DNA of 64,000 bases from Glandiceps talaboti (GCF_964340395.1 NC_135562.1:10111634-10175633), one strand, 5' to 3'; positions 13,364 to 26,113 are shown, counted from the first letter of the stretch. Made by a program: numbers and translations. The notes: generated by a model not told the origin, from the letters alone.

Positions 13364-15598
13364 TCACTGTGAATACACCCTGATACATTGATTGCCATCG
13401 TCAGCTACAATGACTTGACATGGCTCATCATGAGTAACACAGATACCGGTCACACTCTTCAACCCATCCCCATCACTGTCAATACGACATATGAAATTAC
13501 CATGGCAATCAAACTTTTGTACCTTGCCATTACCCCGATTACAGACATAGATATTCCCATCCCTGTCTGTGGTTACACCACTTGGTAAATTCAGCTGACC
13601 ATCATTATCTCCCATTCTGCCAAACTTGTATAGAAATTTCCCATTACTATCAAAGACTTGTAGGCGGTTGTTATTACAATCGGCTACAATAACATTGCCA
13701 TTCTTTGATACATTGACACCATAGGGGTAATTAAACTGACCATCTCCATCACCTTGACTACCAAATGACATTATATATGTACCATCTTGTTGATAGACTC
13801 TTATGCAATGACCATACACATCAGCTACATACACTCTTCCATTGACAGGACTAATGGCAATACCTATTGGGTGTTGGAAATCCCCCTTCCCAAAACACCT
13901 GATCCATTTACCATTCTCATCACACACATCTACCTGTTTGTTGCCAACATCTGTGAAGACAATTTGACCATTGGATGAAATAGCAACAAAATTAGGCTTA
14001 CATGGTTGATCTAAATTCTTACACTCAATGATTTGTGTATCTTCACAAGTAATTATGTCAATCAATTGCAACCTATTATTACTCCAATCACACATTACAA
14101 CATAACTGTTTTTGATAACAGCTATTCCATACAACCAGTTACCTAGCTGTCCCCTCCCCTTACCTGGCTGTCCTATTTTACGTACCAACCCCTTCTGTGG
14201 AATGACCCTAATCATAGCAGGTGACCCTTCTACTGGTTTATTTCTAACTTTGACTGATAGTTCATGACATCCTGTAATAGTACCAGTGTATGTCACTGAG
14301 AATATGTCATTGTTATTGTCTGTAACTTTCACATCCTTTATCTTATTGTCAGGTGTCTTCATCTCTGCTTTGATGTCTCCTTTCTTTGCACTTCGCGTCT
14401 GCTTCCTGTCAGACTTATCTTGTCTTGTCAAAGTTGTCTTGACATCCGCACCGATTCTTGTAACTTTAGGAATATCAGCAAGTTTGTACTTGATGTCAGC
14501 ACCTGTTACAATCTCTCCCAAAGATTTGTCTTTAAAGAAGTCTTCCGACTTCTTGAACTCGATGTCGTCATCCTCAACTGGTTCACCTTTCACCTCGATT
14601 GTCATCAGTTCTTTCATTTGTGACGTCATCCCTGTCTTAGCTGACATCATTTTGGCAGCATTCCCATCATGCATCACTTCCTCTGCAAACTCTACTACGT
14701 TGCTAAGGTAGTTTTCAGCAATGTCAAGTTCTTTATACTGTGCTTCCAGTTTTTGTTGTCTACTTTCATATTCTTCTTTCAGCTGTTTCTTCAGCTGTTT
14801 TCCATTTTCTCGTATCATACGAGTGATATCCATGATTGTCTTTTCCATGTGGTCGTCGAGTTTCTTTTCTTCAACGCCAACACGGCTATCTAAAGATTGT
14901 GACACACTTTGAACACGTTGTTTGTTGGTCTTTGCCTCCCTTTCTTTCATTTTCAATTTAGCCACAATTTGCACCAACTCCTTAGTGTACTCAGTTGCTG
15001 CATCTTTCAGATATCTATAATTGTGCTCAGTTATTTTATGATCGAGAGCTGTGCATTCGAGACAGATTGGGACCTCGCACGTATCACAGTAAAACTTCAA
15101 CGGTTGGGTTGGATGTTTGTCGCAGTACATCGGTGGCTGTACCAAAGCTGGGTCAGTTGACTTTGTTTTGTTGTAGTCAGCAAGCGACATAAGTCGGTGA
15201 CCACGGGTTAGTGGAACCTTCTGATGAGGTCTTGCACAACTATCGCAGAGAAACATTGCACAGTCGATGCATCTTACTGTGTTCTCGCCCTCTTCGCATC
15301 CTCCACATTTCTTCGTTTCTGTCAGGTTTTCATCTCGTTCACTGAACTGTCTTACTAATTCGTTGAGGAAGAAGTTGTTAGGTAGATCTGCCACTCCCCC
15401 TATTGGTATTATCTGTTCATGGCGGCACAAAGGACAAATTAGGGCTGAACTCTTGTCAGCTAGCGTCGATAGGCATTTCTGGCAAAAACTGTGACCACAG
15501 GACACACTTTTAGCATTTTCATAACGTCCAAAACATATTCCACAATTCAAGAAGTTGGCGTCTATTTTCTGTAAGAATTTCGTCGCCTCTGCTGCCAT
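13364..15598 (-). CDS. TRIM2/3/71-type RING-B-box-filamin-NHL protein, copy 1
   Basis: This is a probable E3 ubiquitin ligase of the class VII TRIM family, encoded in one uninterrupted exon of 744 codons. An in-frame upstream Met at 15673 would add 25 residues. I prefer the start at 15598 because the diverged third copy begins at exactly this Met (MAAEATKFL). In the longer numbering, the RING has C44, C47, C59, H61, C64, C67, C80 and C83. B-box 1 spans about 123-159 and B-box 2 about 184-217. A coiled coil covers about 222-345, a filamin-type domain about 410-500, and six NHL repeats fill 505-769. The lack of introns suggests an ancient retrocopy that later spread by tandem duplication. A poly(A) signal (AATAAA on the minus strand) lies at 13229-13234. 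Family relatives act in ubiquitination, RNA binding and innate immunity; the substrate here is unknown. Confidence 0.9.
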   Translation of the reverse strand: MAAEATKFLQKIDANFLNCGICFGRYENAKSVSCGHSFCQKCLSTLADKSSALICPLCRHEQIIPIGGVADLPNNFFLNELVRQFSERDENLTETKKCGGCEEGENTVRCIDCAMFLCDSCARPHQKVPLTRGHRLMSLADYNKTKSTDPALVQPPMYCDKHPTQPLKFYCDTCEVPICLECTALDHKITEHNYRYLKDAATEYTKELVQIVAKLKMKEREAKTNKQRVQSVSQSLDSRVGVEEKKLDDHMEKTIMDITRMIRENGKQLKKQLKEEYESRQQKLEAQYKELDIAENYLSNVVEFAEEVMHDGNAAKMMSAKTGMTSQMKELMTIEVKGEPVEDDDIEFKKSEDFFKDKSLGEIVTGADIKYKLADIPKVTRIGADVKTTLTRQDKSDRKQTRSAKKGDIKAEMKTPDNKIKDVKVTDNNNDIFSVTYTGTITGCHELSVKVRNKPVEGSPAMIRVIPQKGLVRKIGQPGKGRGQLGNWLYGIAVIKNSYVVMCDWSNNRLQLIDIITCEDTQIIECKNLDQPCKPNFVAISSNGQIVFTDVGNKQVDVCDENGKWIRCFGKGDFQHPIGIAISPVNGRVYVADVYGHCIRVYQQDGTYIMSFGSQGDGDGQFNYPYGVNVSKNGNVIVADCNNNRLQVFDSNGKFLYKFGRMGDNDGQLNLPSGVTTDRDGNIYVCNRGNGKVQKFDCHGNFICRIDSDGDGLKSVTGICVTHDEPCQVIVADDGNQCIRVYSQ

Positions 15599-15659
15599 CT
15601 TTGCTTGAACCCGGTAGTGTGAGTTGTGTTCGGCTACACCAGTTGTTGAGTATTTACCA

Positions 15660-15745
15660 AATGGAATGCCCACGTCATCAGGTCATAGGTGATCAAGTTC
15701 CGAGAAATAGCCATTGAAAAGATTTCATAGAAATATCAAACTTTT
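15660..15745 (-). promoter_or_regulatory. Conserved TRIM 5'-flank module (copy 1)
   Basis: The block just upstream of TRIM copy 1 contains CACGTCATCAGGTCA, GTGATCAA and CCGAGAAAT. It is shared with the other TRIM copies and with two orphan sites. It overlaps the first codons of the alternative upstream start at 15673, which is a further reason to treat it as non-coding flank. Promoter activity is inferred from conservation and position. Confidence 0.45.
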
Positions 15746-17656
15746 TTTAGCTGTTTGCCATGCCATGGTGTCAGATTGGAATTTGACAGTGTTGTGAATC
15801 TTTTAATTTTAATGTTTCTATTCATTCAAATTTGCTTGTGCTCTTCGAAACAAAAAATTAATGCATGCCTGCATCTCAGTACTTTATCAAAAATTTGACA
15901 AATGGTTTTCGGAGATTTTGTGACGACCCTATTTTTCATAAGTTAGAAGTTATGGTTTTACTTTTATAAAAAGTCAGAGACCAACCTGTTTGCAGTTTTT
16001 TTAAAGACGTTACGCAAAGGTGATTCTATTTTTTTTCTGTTTCTTATTACCCGACCCAAATTTTCAATTTCGACAAAAAAATAAAACAATACATTTTTTT
16101 ATTTTCGCCCGCCCTTAATAGTTTGCAGAAAAGCGTCCTCTCTGGCAAGAATAAGCAAGTGCTTCGACCATCTATGCTATCTACAGTTATGGCGACGACA
16201 ACGACACATGTTCACAGACAGAGCATTTCTTTCATGGCGGAAGTTATTCAGGGGGAGGGGGCTGAAAACATGACAATTGTGTAGAGAAGCTGGAAAAAGG
16301 CTTGTTTTCAGGAATCCACTAAAAATAAGATAGAGAACAGGAAAAGGATTGGCAGAGAAACATGAAGATGAATTTTTATTTCTGTACTTTTTTTTAATCG
16401 ACCGACCCATAGTTGCCATGAAAAAGTATTTTAGAAATAGGGTCACTCTAAGAGGGTTGTCATTTTTAACTGCCAGAGGGCGATGTTTTTGGTCGGGTCA
16501 TTTTGAAAAACACTACTTCAAGTTGGGATCATTTTGGAAACAAGAACATAAATGTACGAATGAATATCTACTGAATTCAAGAAATATAAACAATAAGTTT
16601 ATTGCGACAATGTACATGTATACACTAATATCAAAATACAGCAAATGATGGCATCACACCAATATGGATTGTTTTTCAGGGTTTTGTTTAGTGTGTAATT
16701 TTTTAATCAAGTATTAGTACATGGACAGTCAACAAGTCTATACTATTGTCATATAGTTTTTTTAAAATGACATAGTAGTCAAGAAATCGATGTTTTCTTG
16801 TGATTTATTTAAATTTGATATGAAAAGCTACTAAACCATGACTATATTATTCCTGGCCCACAGTAAAGATATCCTATAAAGACACAGCAACAATTTGATT
16901 TTTCTCTGAAATCGCAAGCAAATGTATGTGATGCAAACCATAACATCGCTCTCCAGAACCTATAATAGTTTATGAAAATGTATGTCTTTCATCTTTAAGA
17001 GAGAAATAATGTGAGATGAAAAAAAAGTGTGTTTCCGATAACTGACCTCAGAAAATAGGGTAGGTAGGTCGGGGATTTATCTTATGTTATCTTATTTTAT
17101 TTTCATATTTTCAATTGTTGTTATTTTCGAATAATATTATTTCTGCACAAAAACAAACAAAATACCCCTTATGTAGTAGTTTGATAAAATATGTACATAC
17201 ATCGCTGAAGAAAGAAAACAGACGTGCATTAAGGTCAAGAAGACAAACAATTTCTTATGTTGTTGTCTTAAATGTTTAAAAAATGTTTAGGTCGCGATCG
17301 AAGGCTTAAACTAGGGTTGGTTGGGTTATTGGAAACAGACAATTTTGTTTCTGGCCTTATTATTAACTCTATAGATTTGAATACATACAGAGAGTGACAC
17401 TGCGATGACGAAATAAAGACATAAGCTTAACTTCATAAATATAGTGATTTGAATTCGAATCCTATAATTGATATTGTTTCAATGTCTCTAAAACGCATTT
17501 TCCTTTGAAGTATAAGTTAATCACAACAGGTTCAACGACAAACTACCACAACTGGACTACGGACGTTAATAGATGGCGATATGTAAGTGTGATGTGTTAT
17601 TATATATTTCTTCTCCTCGTAGAGCAGAGCCACCGGAAGGACATGACTGAAAGACA

Positions 17657-17762
17657 ATGAATGAATGAATGAATGAATGAATGAATGAATGAATGAATGA
17701 ATGAATGAATGAATGAATGAATGAATGAATGAATGAATGAATGAATGAACGAACGAATGAAT
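17657..17762. repeat. GAAT microsatellite, unit 2
   Basis: This is an uninterrupted GAAT run, twelve bases (three units) longer than the same array in unit 3. It is the only clear length difference between the two copies over more than six kilobases. Confidence 0.95.
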
Positions 17763-18509
17763 ATTTATTTATATGGATCATAGGAGGAATAGGTAGTGTA
17801 GGTTAAAATTTCGTTTGTAAACAAAATGTGGATTAAAACGTAGCTTTATATATCACTTGGGAAAGGTAACATGATAATGAATACAATCGATAGATTCTAT
17901 TGATGAGAATATTTTGTCAGAGTCTCGGAGGTTTACTTTCAAATTGTCTGACTGATCAGTGTACAGTGTAATTCAATAAAAGAAATGCTATGGAACGTTT
18001 CCATTATTGTAGACAATGTGTTAAAAATACTTAATATTAACATTGTAATAATTTGATACTTCCATCTCCCAAAGAGCGGATAGGTTTTCAGACACCAACA
18101 TTAGTATTTTGTAAAGGTTTTGAAAGTCAGGCATGTCAGAGAGTAAAACAATATGTAAATGTACATGTTGTAAGAAGCTATGGCAGGATAAGTACACTAA
18201 TGTTACACATATATAAAGTATACACAGACATTCATAACACATTTCATGATGTAGACAAGAACAATGAAAGCAGTGAGATTCCTTAATGAAAGTATGACAT
18301 AAGATTTAAAAGTTACAGATATGGTACATTGGTCACTTTTTAACATGATGATATGTATTCGTTACACTTTATACTTTCATACTTTCATTGAGAAATACTC
18401 GTAATGCGTTCCGTATTATTTCCCTATCCTAGACAAGTGTCAACCCTATAATGAAACAACATGCAAATAATTACAAAAAAAGACCGCCTGAAAGATTCTA
18501 TTCTCTCCT

Positions 18510-18619
18510 AGTCTCCGACCCGGGTTACACAGACTCTCGCCGTTGAGGGGCTACCCACCCCCCCCCCCCCCGGTTTGAGTGTAGCCCCCTCAACGGTGAC
18601 AGTCTGGGTACCCGAGACT
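18510..18619. mobile_element. Small palindromic MITE-like element (copy 2)
   Basis: This has the same hairpin structure as the copy at 5240, with a longer central C-run and a few differences in the arms (CCGACCCGGG against GGGTACCCGAG). It sits at the same place in the unit, so it was inherited by duplication and not inserted anew. Confidence 0.6.
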
Positions 18620-18974
18620 CTCCCTATGTGAAGTACGCTGTAGCAACCAATTAAACCTTTCCACACATGACCTCCAGGGGGCGTGATTTCCAATCGGGTT
18701 TCACACATCTTCGGATGATTTGAATATTGATAGAAGATTGGTACTAGAATAAGAACAGAACAATTTAGGTGTGAAAAGTTTCACTTATAACCAACCTCTT
18801 GGCGAGCTATAGTCACGTGTTTCAGTCGTCAACAATGAAGATTGCCAGCCAAAGAATACAAAAGAAACATAAGCTTACCAAACAAACAAACTAAATAAGA
18901 TATAACCAAAACTGGTACATAATTTTATGTAGCTTTTTACGAACCTGTCACAAATCTGGAGATTTCGTCCATTA

Positions 18975-19128
18975 TAGAACATGCTACGTGTCTGCATAGA
19001 TCTTTCGGTGGCTTATCTCTAAAGATTCGCCGCCACGATCGACGTATAGTCTGCACCTATTGAATTGTAGACACATCACTATTTTCATCTAAAGTTTGTT
19101 TTATCTCGATCGTCTAGAAGTGACATGT
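18975..19128 (-). repeat. Inverted copy of a unit segment (copy 1)
   Basis: This is the reverse complement of a segment found in direct orientation at about 2085-2215 and again close by at 19525-19675. It includes the TCTATTGAATTG-like box, the ACACGTAGCATG box and the TTAGAGATAAGCCAC box. Its details (GATCGTCTAG, GGTGCAGACTA) are closer to the unit-a version. Units b and c lack it at the matching position, so it was inserted in inverted orientation in the ancestor of units 2 and 3. Confidence 0.65.
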
Positions 19129-21985
19129 GTCATTATTTGTAGAAAAGTTGCTTCTTGTATTTAGGAAGAGTTTTCATAAAATTGACACTGAAAGTTGTCA
19201 AACTCTACAGTTATTACAGCAGTACTTGTTTATCCACTTGTAAGCGATCGACCTTAACAATTAAGGTATTTGTAAAAAGTATACTATAACTGTAAAAACA
19301 TTTGTGAATTTATTATAGGTTAGTATCAGGTCAACTTGTGTTTCCTAAATTAGAATGGTATATCAATATACAAATGACGACTTGTTTGTTTGTATAACCA
19401 TATAATCACTGAGTTGAACAATACCTAGTAAACTACTCAATCATAAATAACATTTATCACATTGTCGTACCTAGCACAGCATACTGACTGACTAGGAGGT
19501 GAAGTGTGTCAGAGTTCAAAGTTCAACTAATTACACCTGTAACTGAGGTAAAAGTAACTTTAGATAAAAATACTGATGTGTCTACAATTCAATAGATGCA
19601 AACCACGTCGACCGTGACTGGGAAAGTTTAGAGATAAGCCACTGAAAGGTCTACGCAGACACGTAGCATGTTCTATGAGGGTGTTGTCTTTCTTTCACGG
19701 TGTCAACAAACTATGCTATAACTTGTAAGTTGTTTTGGTATCAATGCTGTCATCACGTGATGACAGAAGTCTGATAATATATAGAACTCTGTTTCTACAT
19801 ATTAACGGGTTTATTTATTAAGATGTCCATTACAGCAAAAATAATAATATCTTATCCCATCAGAGTTTATTACGACATTCTTATTTTCTTAGTAATTCCA
19901 ATGTTACAGACAAACTTATACATGTAGCTTGCACATTTATCGTTAGTATTTTCACATTGTGCTTTTATCATTATAACATGAACAATTTCTCAATCGACAA
20001 CCATTCCATGTTATTCTCCTAATACATTCTGGTGGCAATGTGCATGTGCATATATTGAACATATAATTACATGATTCATCAGATATGTTAAACTTCGATT
20101 TAAAACGTAATGACAATGTGACATGCCAACTAAACAAAACCTTTAGAAAAATATCATGCATTAGGCAAGTTTTCATTAGTTTCTATACATTGATAGTCAG
20201 TGTTGTGCAAAACGAAAACGGCCAACGGACTTAAATACTAATTTGGCAAATGATGACATCATGTGAAATAACGCAGATCTGAATTTATTACAAGTCAGTA
20301 TCAGGTCAAATAGTATCTGACCATTGGTGTATACCATAGCAGGAACACTGATCGTGATTGACCATTAGGGTGTATACCATAGCAGGAACACTGATCGTGA
20401 TTGACTATTGGTGCATACCTTGGCGGGAAAACTGATCATGATACTTATCAACTGAATAATCTTTCTGACTATAGAACCACACGTCAATGAGTTGAAAACA
20501 TTCAATAAACTAACCAATAAATCGTAAAACACATTACCTAGCACACCAGCTATTTAAGTTTATTTTGTATTTTCTGACCACTCACTTCCTTCATGAAGTA
20601 CTTTGTACGTCAGTGTGTATAATTCAACGGTACTTGTAGACAGTTTACAGTTGAACGAGCTATACCTGTTCATGATTTATAGTTCTACATTTGAAGACTG
20701 TACACAACCAAGATAAGTGGTAATCGGTATAAAATACAAGCGTGCCCTTAATTTTGGACAACCTTTGATTCTTTATCCGTTTCTATGGCTACAAAGTGTT
20801 TATTAAGGTAAACAAACTTCCGTAGCTTTTGTACTTGACGTCGTCTTTTTACAGAGTCTGGCTTTCGTACTCTGTCAGACCAAGATAAGCTGAAATTTCT
20901 TTTTACAGATAGTTTTGTGAAAAACAGCGAAATTTATAGCAAAGGAAGTCGAAGTCTTAACGAAAGTAACTTTCTATACATATACCACAGACAGTATACT
21001 CATAGACTGTAAGACACACTGTTCACTAGCGATTTATCTTTCCACAATGACACCCAACGACTATGCAATAAATCACGTGAGTGCCACATGACATGGTTGC
21101 TATGACATTATACAGACCTCTATGGGTCCTACATGACTATCACCCTTTTTCGACATTGGAGCATTCAATCTAGATGAATAGTAAAATTCCACTTGACTAA
21201 TAAGTGTCGTATTAATTGTGTTATACCAAATTTAAGATTCCACTGGCATTAGTATGTGGTCAATTAAGTATACACTTACCATTTGGTACCTTTCGTGATT
21301 GTTAATTTCACATAGATTTGAATGTTTCCATGTTTAAATTTCACATGCTTTTACATCTTTCTTTTGTAAATGAAATATAGAAAAATAAACTTACAAGACG
21401 AAATAAGGCCAAAACAAATCGCGTGATAAATTACACAATGTGGGGCAATGTTCATTTTGAATCATGGCAAAATTAGAATTGGACCTATCCAAAATCATTC
21501 ATTCAGTCCGTTACCAAGCAACCAAATTATGGACACAAGAAAATACCATGGATTGTTGTGATATTTTATTCCAGTTTACGTATTTACTCTATATCTACAA
21601 AATCTCTATAAAACAAGACAAAGGTAAAGTATCAACAAACTTAGAAAATTTGACGTTCGGATTAAAAAAGGTATGTTTTTTGCTCATGTTAAAGATATAC
21701 TATTCAAGATGATATACTATTAATTACCACACTCACTCTGAACAGCAGTAAATCAATTTAATAACATTGTGTATCAGCAAATTGGTACTGATTAAATACT
21801 CTTACATTGACGGTATGTCTTCACTAAATGACGTTAAAATATTGAAAATATTTTAGTGCTAATAATACATTTATAAAACACCATTAAGGTTGCTAACAAT
21901 CACTTTAGTAGGCAAAAAAGTTGACCAAACATAGATAAAACTGTCATTTAAAAGTATTGGTGAGTATGTTTAAAGTGGTCATATA

Positions 21986-22301
21986 GATGAGGATTGGGTA
22001 TTTATTCTGGAGTTTTAATTTATAAAACAATTTTGACTTCCTACTTGCAAATCAATGTGTAACAACATATGTCAAGTCCTTGCTTGTAACTCAATAAATG
22101 ACAAAAGATTAACAATTTGGTAAAATGTTTGTTATCGTATGTACAATAGCACACTTTTTATGCAATTTTGAGCTTTTTTGCAATTTGTTGACTCACAAAC
22201 ACAGTCTTGGTCAGTGACGTTTCAGTTGATTTTCCAAGTAGGAATGCAGGATAACATTGTTTTATAAATTAAAACTCCAAAATAAATACCCAATCCTCAT
22301 C
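21986..22301. mobile_element. Inverted-repeat MITE-like element (copy 2)
   Basis: This is the unit-2 copy of the element at 11471-11786, at the constant offset of 10515 bases. It arose by segmental duplication, not by transposition. Confidence 0.6.
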
Positions 22302-22541
22302 CATTTGAGTGCTTCCTTAGAAAGACTACCATGTTGATCAAATCTAGAATACCAACATATACAGTAGAAGGTCACCTTTAATAAAGTATATATATTATAT
22401 AAACAATGAATATTATTTAAACAGGATTTATATATCTATCTCATAAACTGTGACAGCGTTGAGCTGTTGACTCGACACACATGTACAACTTGAATACGTT
22501 TCTGTGTAAATAAAAACACACTTACATATGGCTTGAGAATA

Positions 22542-22933
22542 TACAATGAAATTTATATGACCAGCATGAAAGGGGTAGACACTACTGTGATTTTCAAGAT
22601 AAACTCAATTGATAAGACTCCTGTATACAAAAAATTACACTCTTTTGTGGGAATGTTCAATTCAAACAATAAATACCAAGTGTGGTATCTGATAACATGA
22701 GGTCATAAAACAGATGCCGTGTATTCAATCTCAGTCTAAGGTTCAATCCATTGTATTGCAACATTGTCTATTAAAATAGACCTCCTGTTATCAGATACCA
22801 CACTTGGCATTGTTTGAATTGAACTTTCCAAACAGTGTAATTGTTTATATACAGGGGTCTTATCAATTCAGTTTATCTTGAAAATCACAGTTGTGTCTAT
22901 TCCTTTCACGCTGGTCATTTGAATTTCATTGTA
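22542..22933. mobile_element. Foldback MITE-like element (copy 2)
   Basis: This is the unit-2 copy of the element at 12027-12418, with the same termini and no differences that I noticed. Confidence 0.65.
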
Positions 22934-23878
22934 AAGGTTCACATAGTATAGAACAAGTTATATCACTGAATTATTTCTACATATTGACAAAATAACACGA
23001 GTACTGTGGCTGTGGTTAAATGGTGATATAATAGTAGAATAAGTTGTCATATAAAAACATTATGACTGTCCTTTAAATGTCGTGGGAAACAAAATAAGTA
23101 CACAAGTGTACACTCTGTAAAATCTCTTTTCTATAACTTCATGTACAATACTATTCAAAGTGTTTTTTCTCAAACTCCAATTTTTCATAACTGCATAGAT
23201 TATGTACATATTTGTCAGATAATGATAAAGATTGGCAAATAGAATGTCATTGTTGCTATGGTAACAATGTCACTATATAAGTCACACACTCAAATCTATC
23301 TCTCCGAAGTATTTCCCCTTTTATGTTATGGGAATTAAATTTACAGTATCTGAAATATTTAATCGACAACATTGTATATAAATGCAAAAAACTTAGTTCT
23401 TCGTTTAAACAGTAACTGATTCTGATTGAGATGAGTTTTACATTTAGAATTACCATGGTAACATTGATTTGCTGATATACAGCAAATCATGGTTTGTTTC
23501 TTGTTACCCATTATGCACCATTAAATGAGCAATATATAGAATAGCATGGCAAGGAAAGGTGCATTTATGAATGACTAATTTGTAAAGGTAGTGTTAGGTC
23601 CAACTTTTAATTCGTTAAGGTTCACTGTATTTCACAACTAAAGTTTCATCAATAAAATCAATATTAATTAATTTCAGCTTTATGTTATATTTGTGTTGCA
23701 AATATCAGTTTAAAATAATACAGTATATGAATAGTTTGTCTGGTTTATTATACTTTATATAATTTCTCAACTTCCACAATGGTTTTTGAATTAACTATTA
23801 GTTCTACTTCACTTCCATATCAACATTTTAGCTGACATGGTTTATCACATCTCAAGATGTTCACAGTGAGTAACTCAT

Positions 23879-26113
23879 TCACTGTGAATACACCCTGATA
23901 CATTGATTGCCATCGTCAGCTACAATGACTTGACATGGCTCATCATGAGTAACACAGATACCGGTCACACTCTTCAACCCATCCCCATCACTGTCAATAC
24001 GACATATGAAATTACCATGGCAATCAAACTTTTGTACCTTGCCATTACCCCGATTACAGACATAGATATTCCCATCCCTGTCTGTGGTTACACCACTTGG
24101 TAAATTCAGCTGACCATCATTATCTCCCATTCTGCCAAACTTGTATAGAAATTTCCCATTACTATCAAAGACTTGTAGGCGGTTGTTATTACAATCGGCT
24201 ACAATAACATTGCCATTCTTTGATACATTGACACCATAGGGGTAATTAAACTGACCATCTCCATCACCTTGACTACCAAATGACATTATATATGTACCAT
24301 CTTGTTGATAGACTCTTATGCAATGACCATACACATCAGCTACATACACTCTTCCATTGACAGGACTAATGGCAATACCTATTGGGTGTTGGAAATCCCC
24401 CTTCCCAAAACACCTGATCCATTTACCATTCTCATCACACACATCTACCTGTTTGTTGCCAACATCTGTGAAGACAATTTGACCATTGGATGAAATAGCA
24501 ACAAAATTAGGCTTACATGGTTGATCTAAATTCTTACACTCAATGATTTGTGTATCTTCACAAGTAATTATGTCAATCAATTGCAACCTATTATTACTCC
24601 AATCACACATTACAACATAACTGTTTTTGATAACAGCTATTCCATACAACCAGTTACCTAGCTGTCCCCTCCCCTTACCTGGCTGTCCTATTTTACGTAC
24701 CAACCCCTTCTGTGGAATGACCCTAATCATAGCAGGTGACCCTTCTACTGGTTTATTTCTAACTTTGACTGATAGTTCATGACATCCTGTAATAGTACCA
24801 GTGTATGTCACTGAGAATATGTCATTGTTATTGTCTGTAACTTTCACATCCTTTATCTTATTGTCAGGTGTCTTCATCTCTGCTTTGATGTCTCCTTTCT
24901 TTGCACTTCGCGTCTGCTTCCTGTCAGACTTATCTTGTCTTGTCAAAGTTGTCTTGACATCCGCACCGATTCTTGTAACTTTAGGAATATCAGCAAGTTT
25001 GTACTTGATGTCAGCACCTGTTACAATCTCTCCCAAAGATTTGTCTTTAAAGAAGTCTTCCGACTTCTTGAACTCGATGTCGTCATCCTCAACTGGTTCA
25101 CCTTTCACCTCGATTGTCATCAGTTCTTTCATTTGTGACGTCATCCCTGTCTTAGCTGACATCATTTTGGCAGCATTCCCATCATGCATCACTTCCTCTG
25201 CAAACTCTACTACGTTGCTAAGGTAGTTTTCAGCAATGTCAAGTTCTTTATACTGTGCTTCCAGTTTTTGTTGTCTACTTTCATATTCTTCTTTCAGCTG
25301 TTTCTTCAGCTGTTTTCCATTTTCTCGTATCATACGAGTGATATCCATGATTGTCTTTTCCATGTGGTCGTCGAGTTTCTTTTCTTCAACGCCAACACGG
25401 CTATCTAAAGATTGTGACACACTTTGAACACGTTGTTTGTTGGTCTTTGCCTCCCTTTCTTTCATTTTCAATTTAGCAACAATTTGCACCAACTCCTTAG
25501 TGTACTCAGTTGCTGCATCTTTCAGATATCTATAATTGTGCTCAGTTATTTTATGATCGAGAGCTGTGCATTCGAGACAGATTGGGACCTCGCACGTATC
25601 ACAGTAAAACTTCAACGGTTGGGTTGGATGTTTGTCGCAGTACATCGGTGGCTGTACCAAAGCTGGGTCAGTTGACTTTGTTTTGTTGTAGTCAGCAAGC
25701 GACATAAGTCGGTGACCACGGGTTAGTGGAACCTTCTGATGAGGTCTTGCACAACTATCGCAGAGAAACATTGCACAGTCGATGCATCTTACTGTGTTCT
25801 CGCCCTCTTCGCATCCTCCACATTTCTTCGTTTCTGTCAGGTTTTCATCTCGTTCACTGAACTGTCTTACTAATTCGTTGAGGAAGAAGTTGTTAGGTAG
25901 ATCTGCCACTCCCCCTATTGGTATTATCTGTTCATGGCGGCACAAAGGACAAATTAGGGCTGAACTCTTGTCAGCTAGCGTCGATAGGCATTTCTGGCAA
26001 AAACTGTGACCACAGGACACACTTTTAGCATTTTCATAACGTCCAAAACATATTCCACAATTCAAGAAGTTGGCGTCTATTTTCTGTAAGAATTTCGTCG
26101 CCTCTGCTGCCAT
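23879..26113 (-). CDS. TRIM2/3/71-type RING-B-box-filamin-NHL protein, copy 2
   Basis: The predicted protein is identical to TRIM copy 1 over its full length. The one nucleotide difference I found inside the gene (C at 14966, A at the matching base near 25481) is silent. It has the same domain order: RING with the C3HC4 set, two B-boxes, coiled coil, filamin domain and six NHL repeats, all in one exon. The start is at 26113, with an in-frame Met at 26188 giving a 769-residue alternative. Such identity between two intact genes means very recent duplication, ongoing gene conversion or an assembly duplicate. The copy shows no sign of decay. Confidence 0.9.
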   Translation of the reverse strand: MAAEATKFLQKIDANFLNCGICFGRYENAKSVSCGHSFCQKCLSTLADKSSALICPLCRHEQIIPIGGVADLPNNFFLNELVRQFSERDENLTETKKCGGCEEGENTVRCIDCAMFLCDSCARPHQKVPLTRGHRLMSLADYNKTKSTDPALVQPPMYCDKHPTQPLKFYCDTCEVPICLECTALDHKITEHNYRYLKDAATEYTKELVQIVAKLKMKEREAKTNKQRVQSVSQSLDSRVGVEEKKLDDHMEKTIMDITRMIRENGKQLKKQLKEEYESRQQKLEAQYKELDIAENYLSNVVEFAEEVMHDGNAAKMMSAKTGMTSQMKELMTIEVKGEPVEDDDIEFKKSEDFFKDKSLGEIVTGADIKYKLADIPKVTRIGADVKTTLTRQDKSDRKQTRSAKKGDIKAEMKTPDNKIKDVKVTDNNNDIFSVTYTGTITGCHELSVKVRNKPVEGSPAMIRVIPQKGLVRKIGQPGKGRGQLGNWLYGIAVIKNSYVVMCDWSNNRLQLIDIITCEDTQIIECKNLDQPCKPNFVAISSNGQIVFTDVGNKQVDVCDENGKWIRCFGKGDFQHPIGIAISPVNGRVYVADVYGHCIRVYQQDGTYIMSFGSQGDGDGQFNYPYGVNVSKNGNVIVADCNNNRLQVFDSNGKFLYKFGRMGDNDGQLNLPSGVTTDRDGNIYVCNRGNGKVQKFDCHGNFICRIDSDGDGLKSVTGICVTHDEPCQVIVADDGNQCIRVYSQ

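Larger units (their letters stand above)
8541..17317. repeat. Segmental duplication unit c with TRIM gene 1
   Basis: This is the first complete unit in the window that carries a TRIM gene. Up to about 9105 it differs from unit 2 at many sites, including a 4 bp indel near 8875. From about 9105 onward it is almost identical to 19620 onward, at a constant offset of 10515 bases. Between 15750 and 17317 I see AT-rich flank with poly-A and poly-T runs and no credible gene. Confidence 0.85.

Noticed and set aside
14286-14711. 141-codon plus-strand frame, and others antisense to the TRIM genes
   Set aside because: These are shadow frames on the opposite strand of real TRIM coding sequence. They recur only because the gene recurs.
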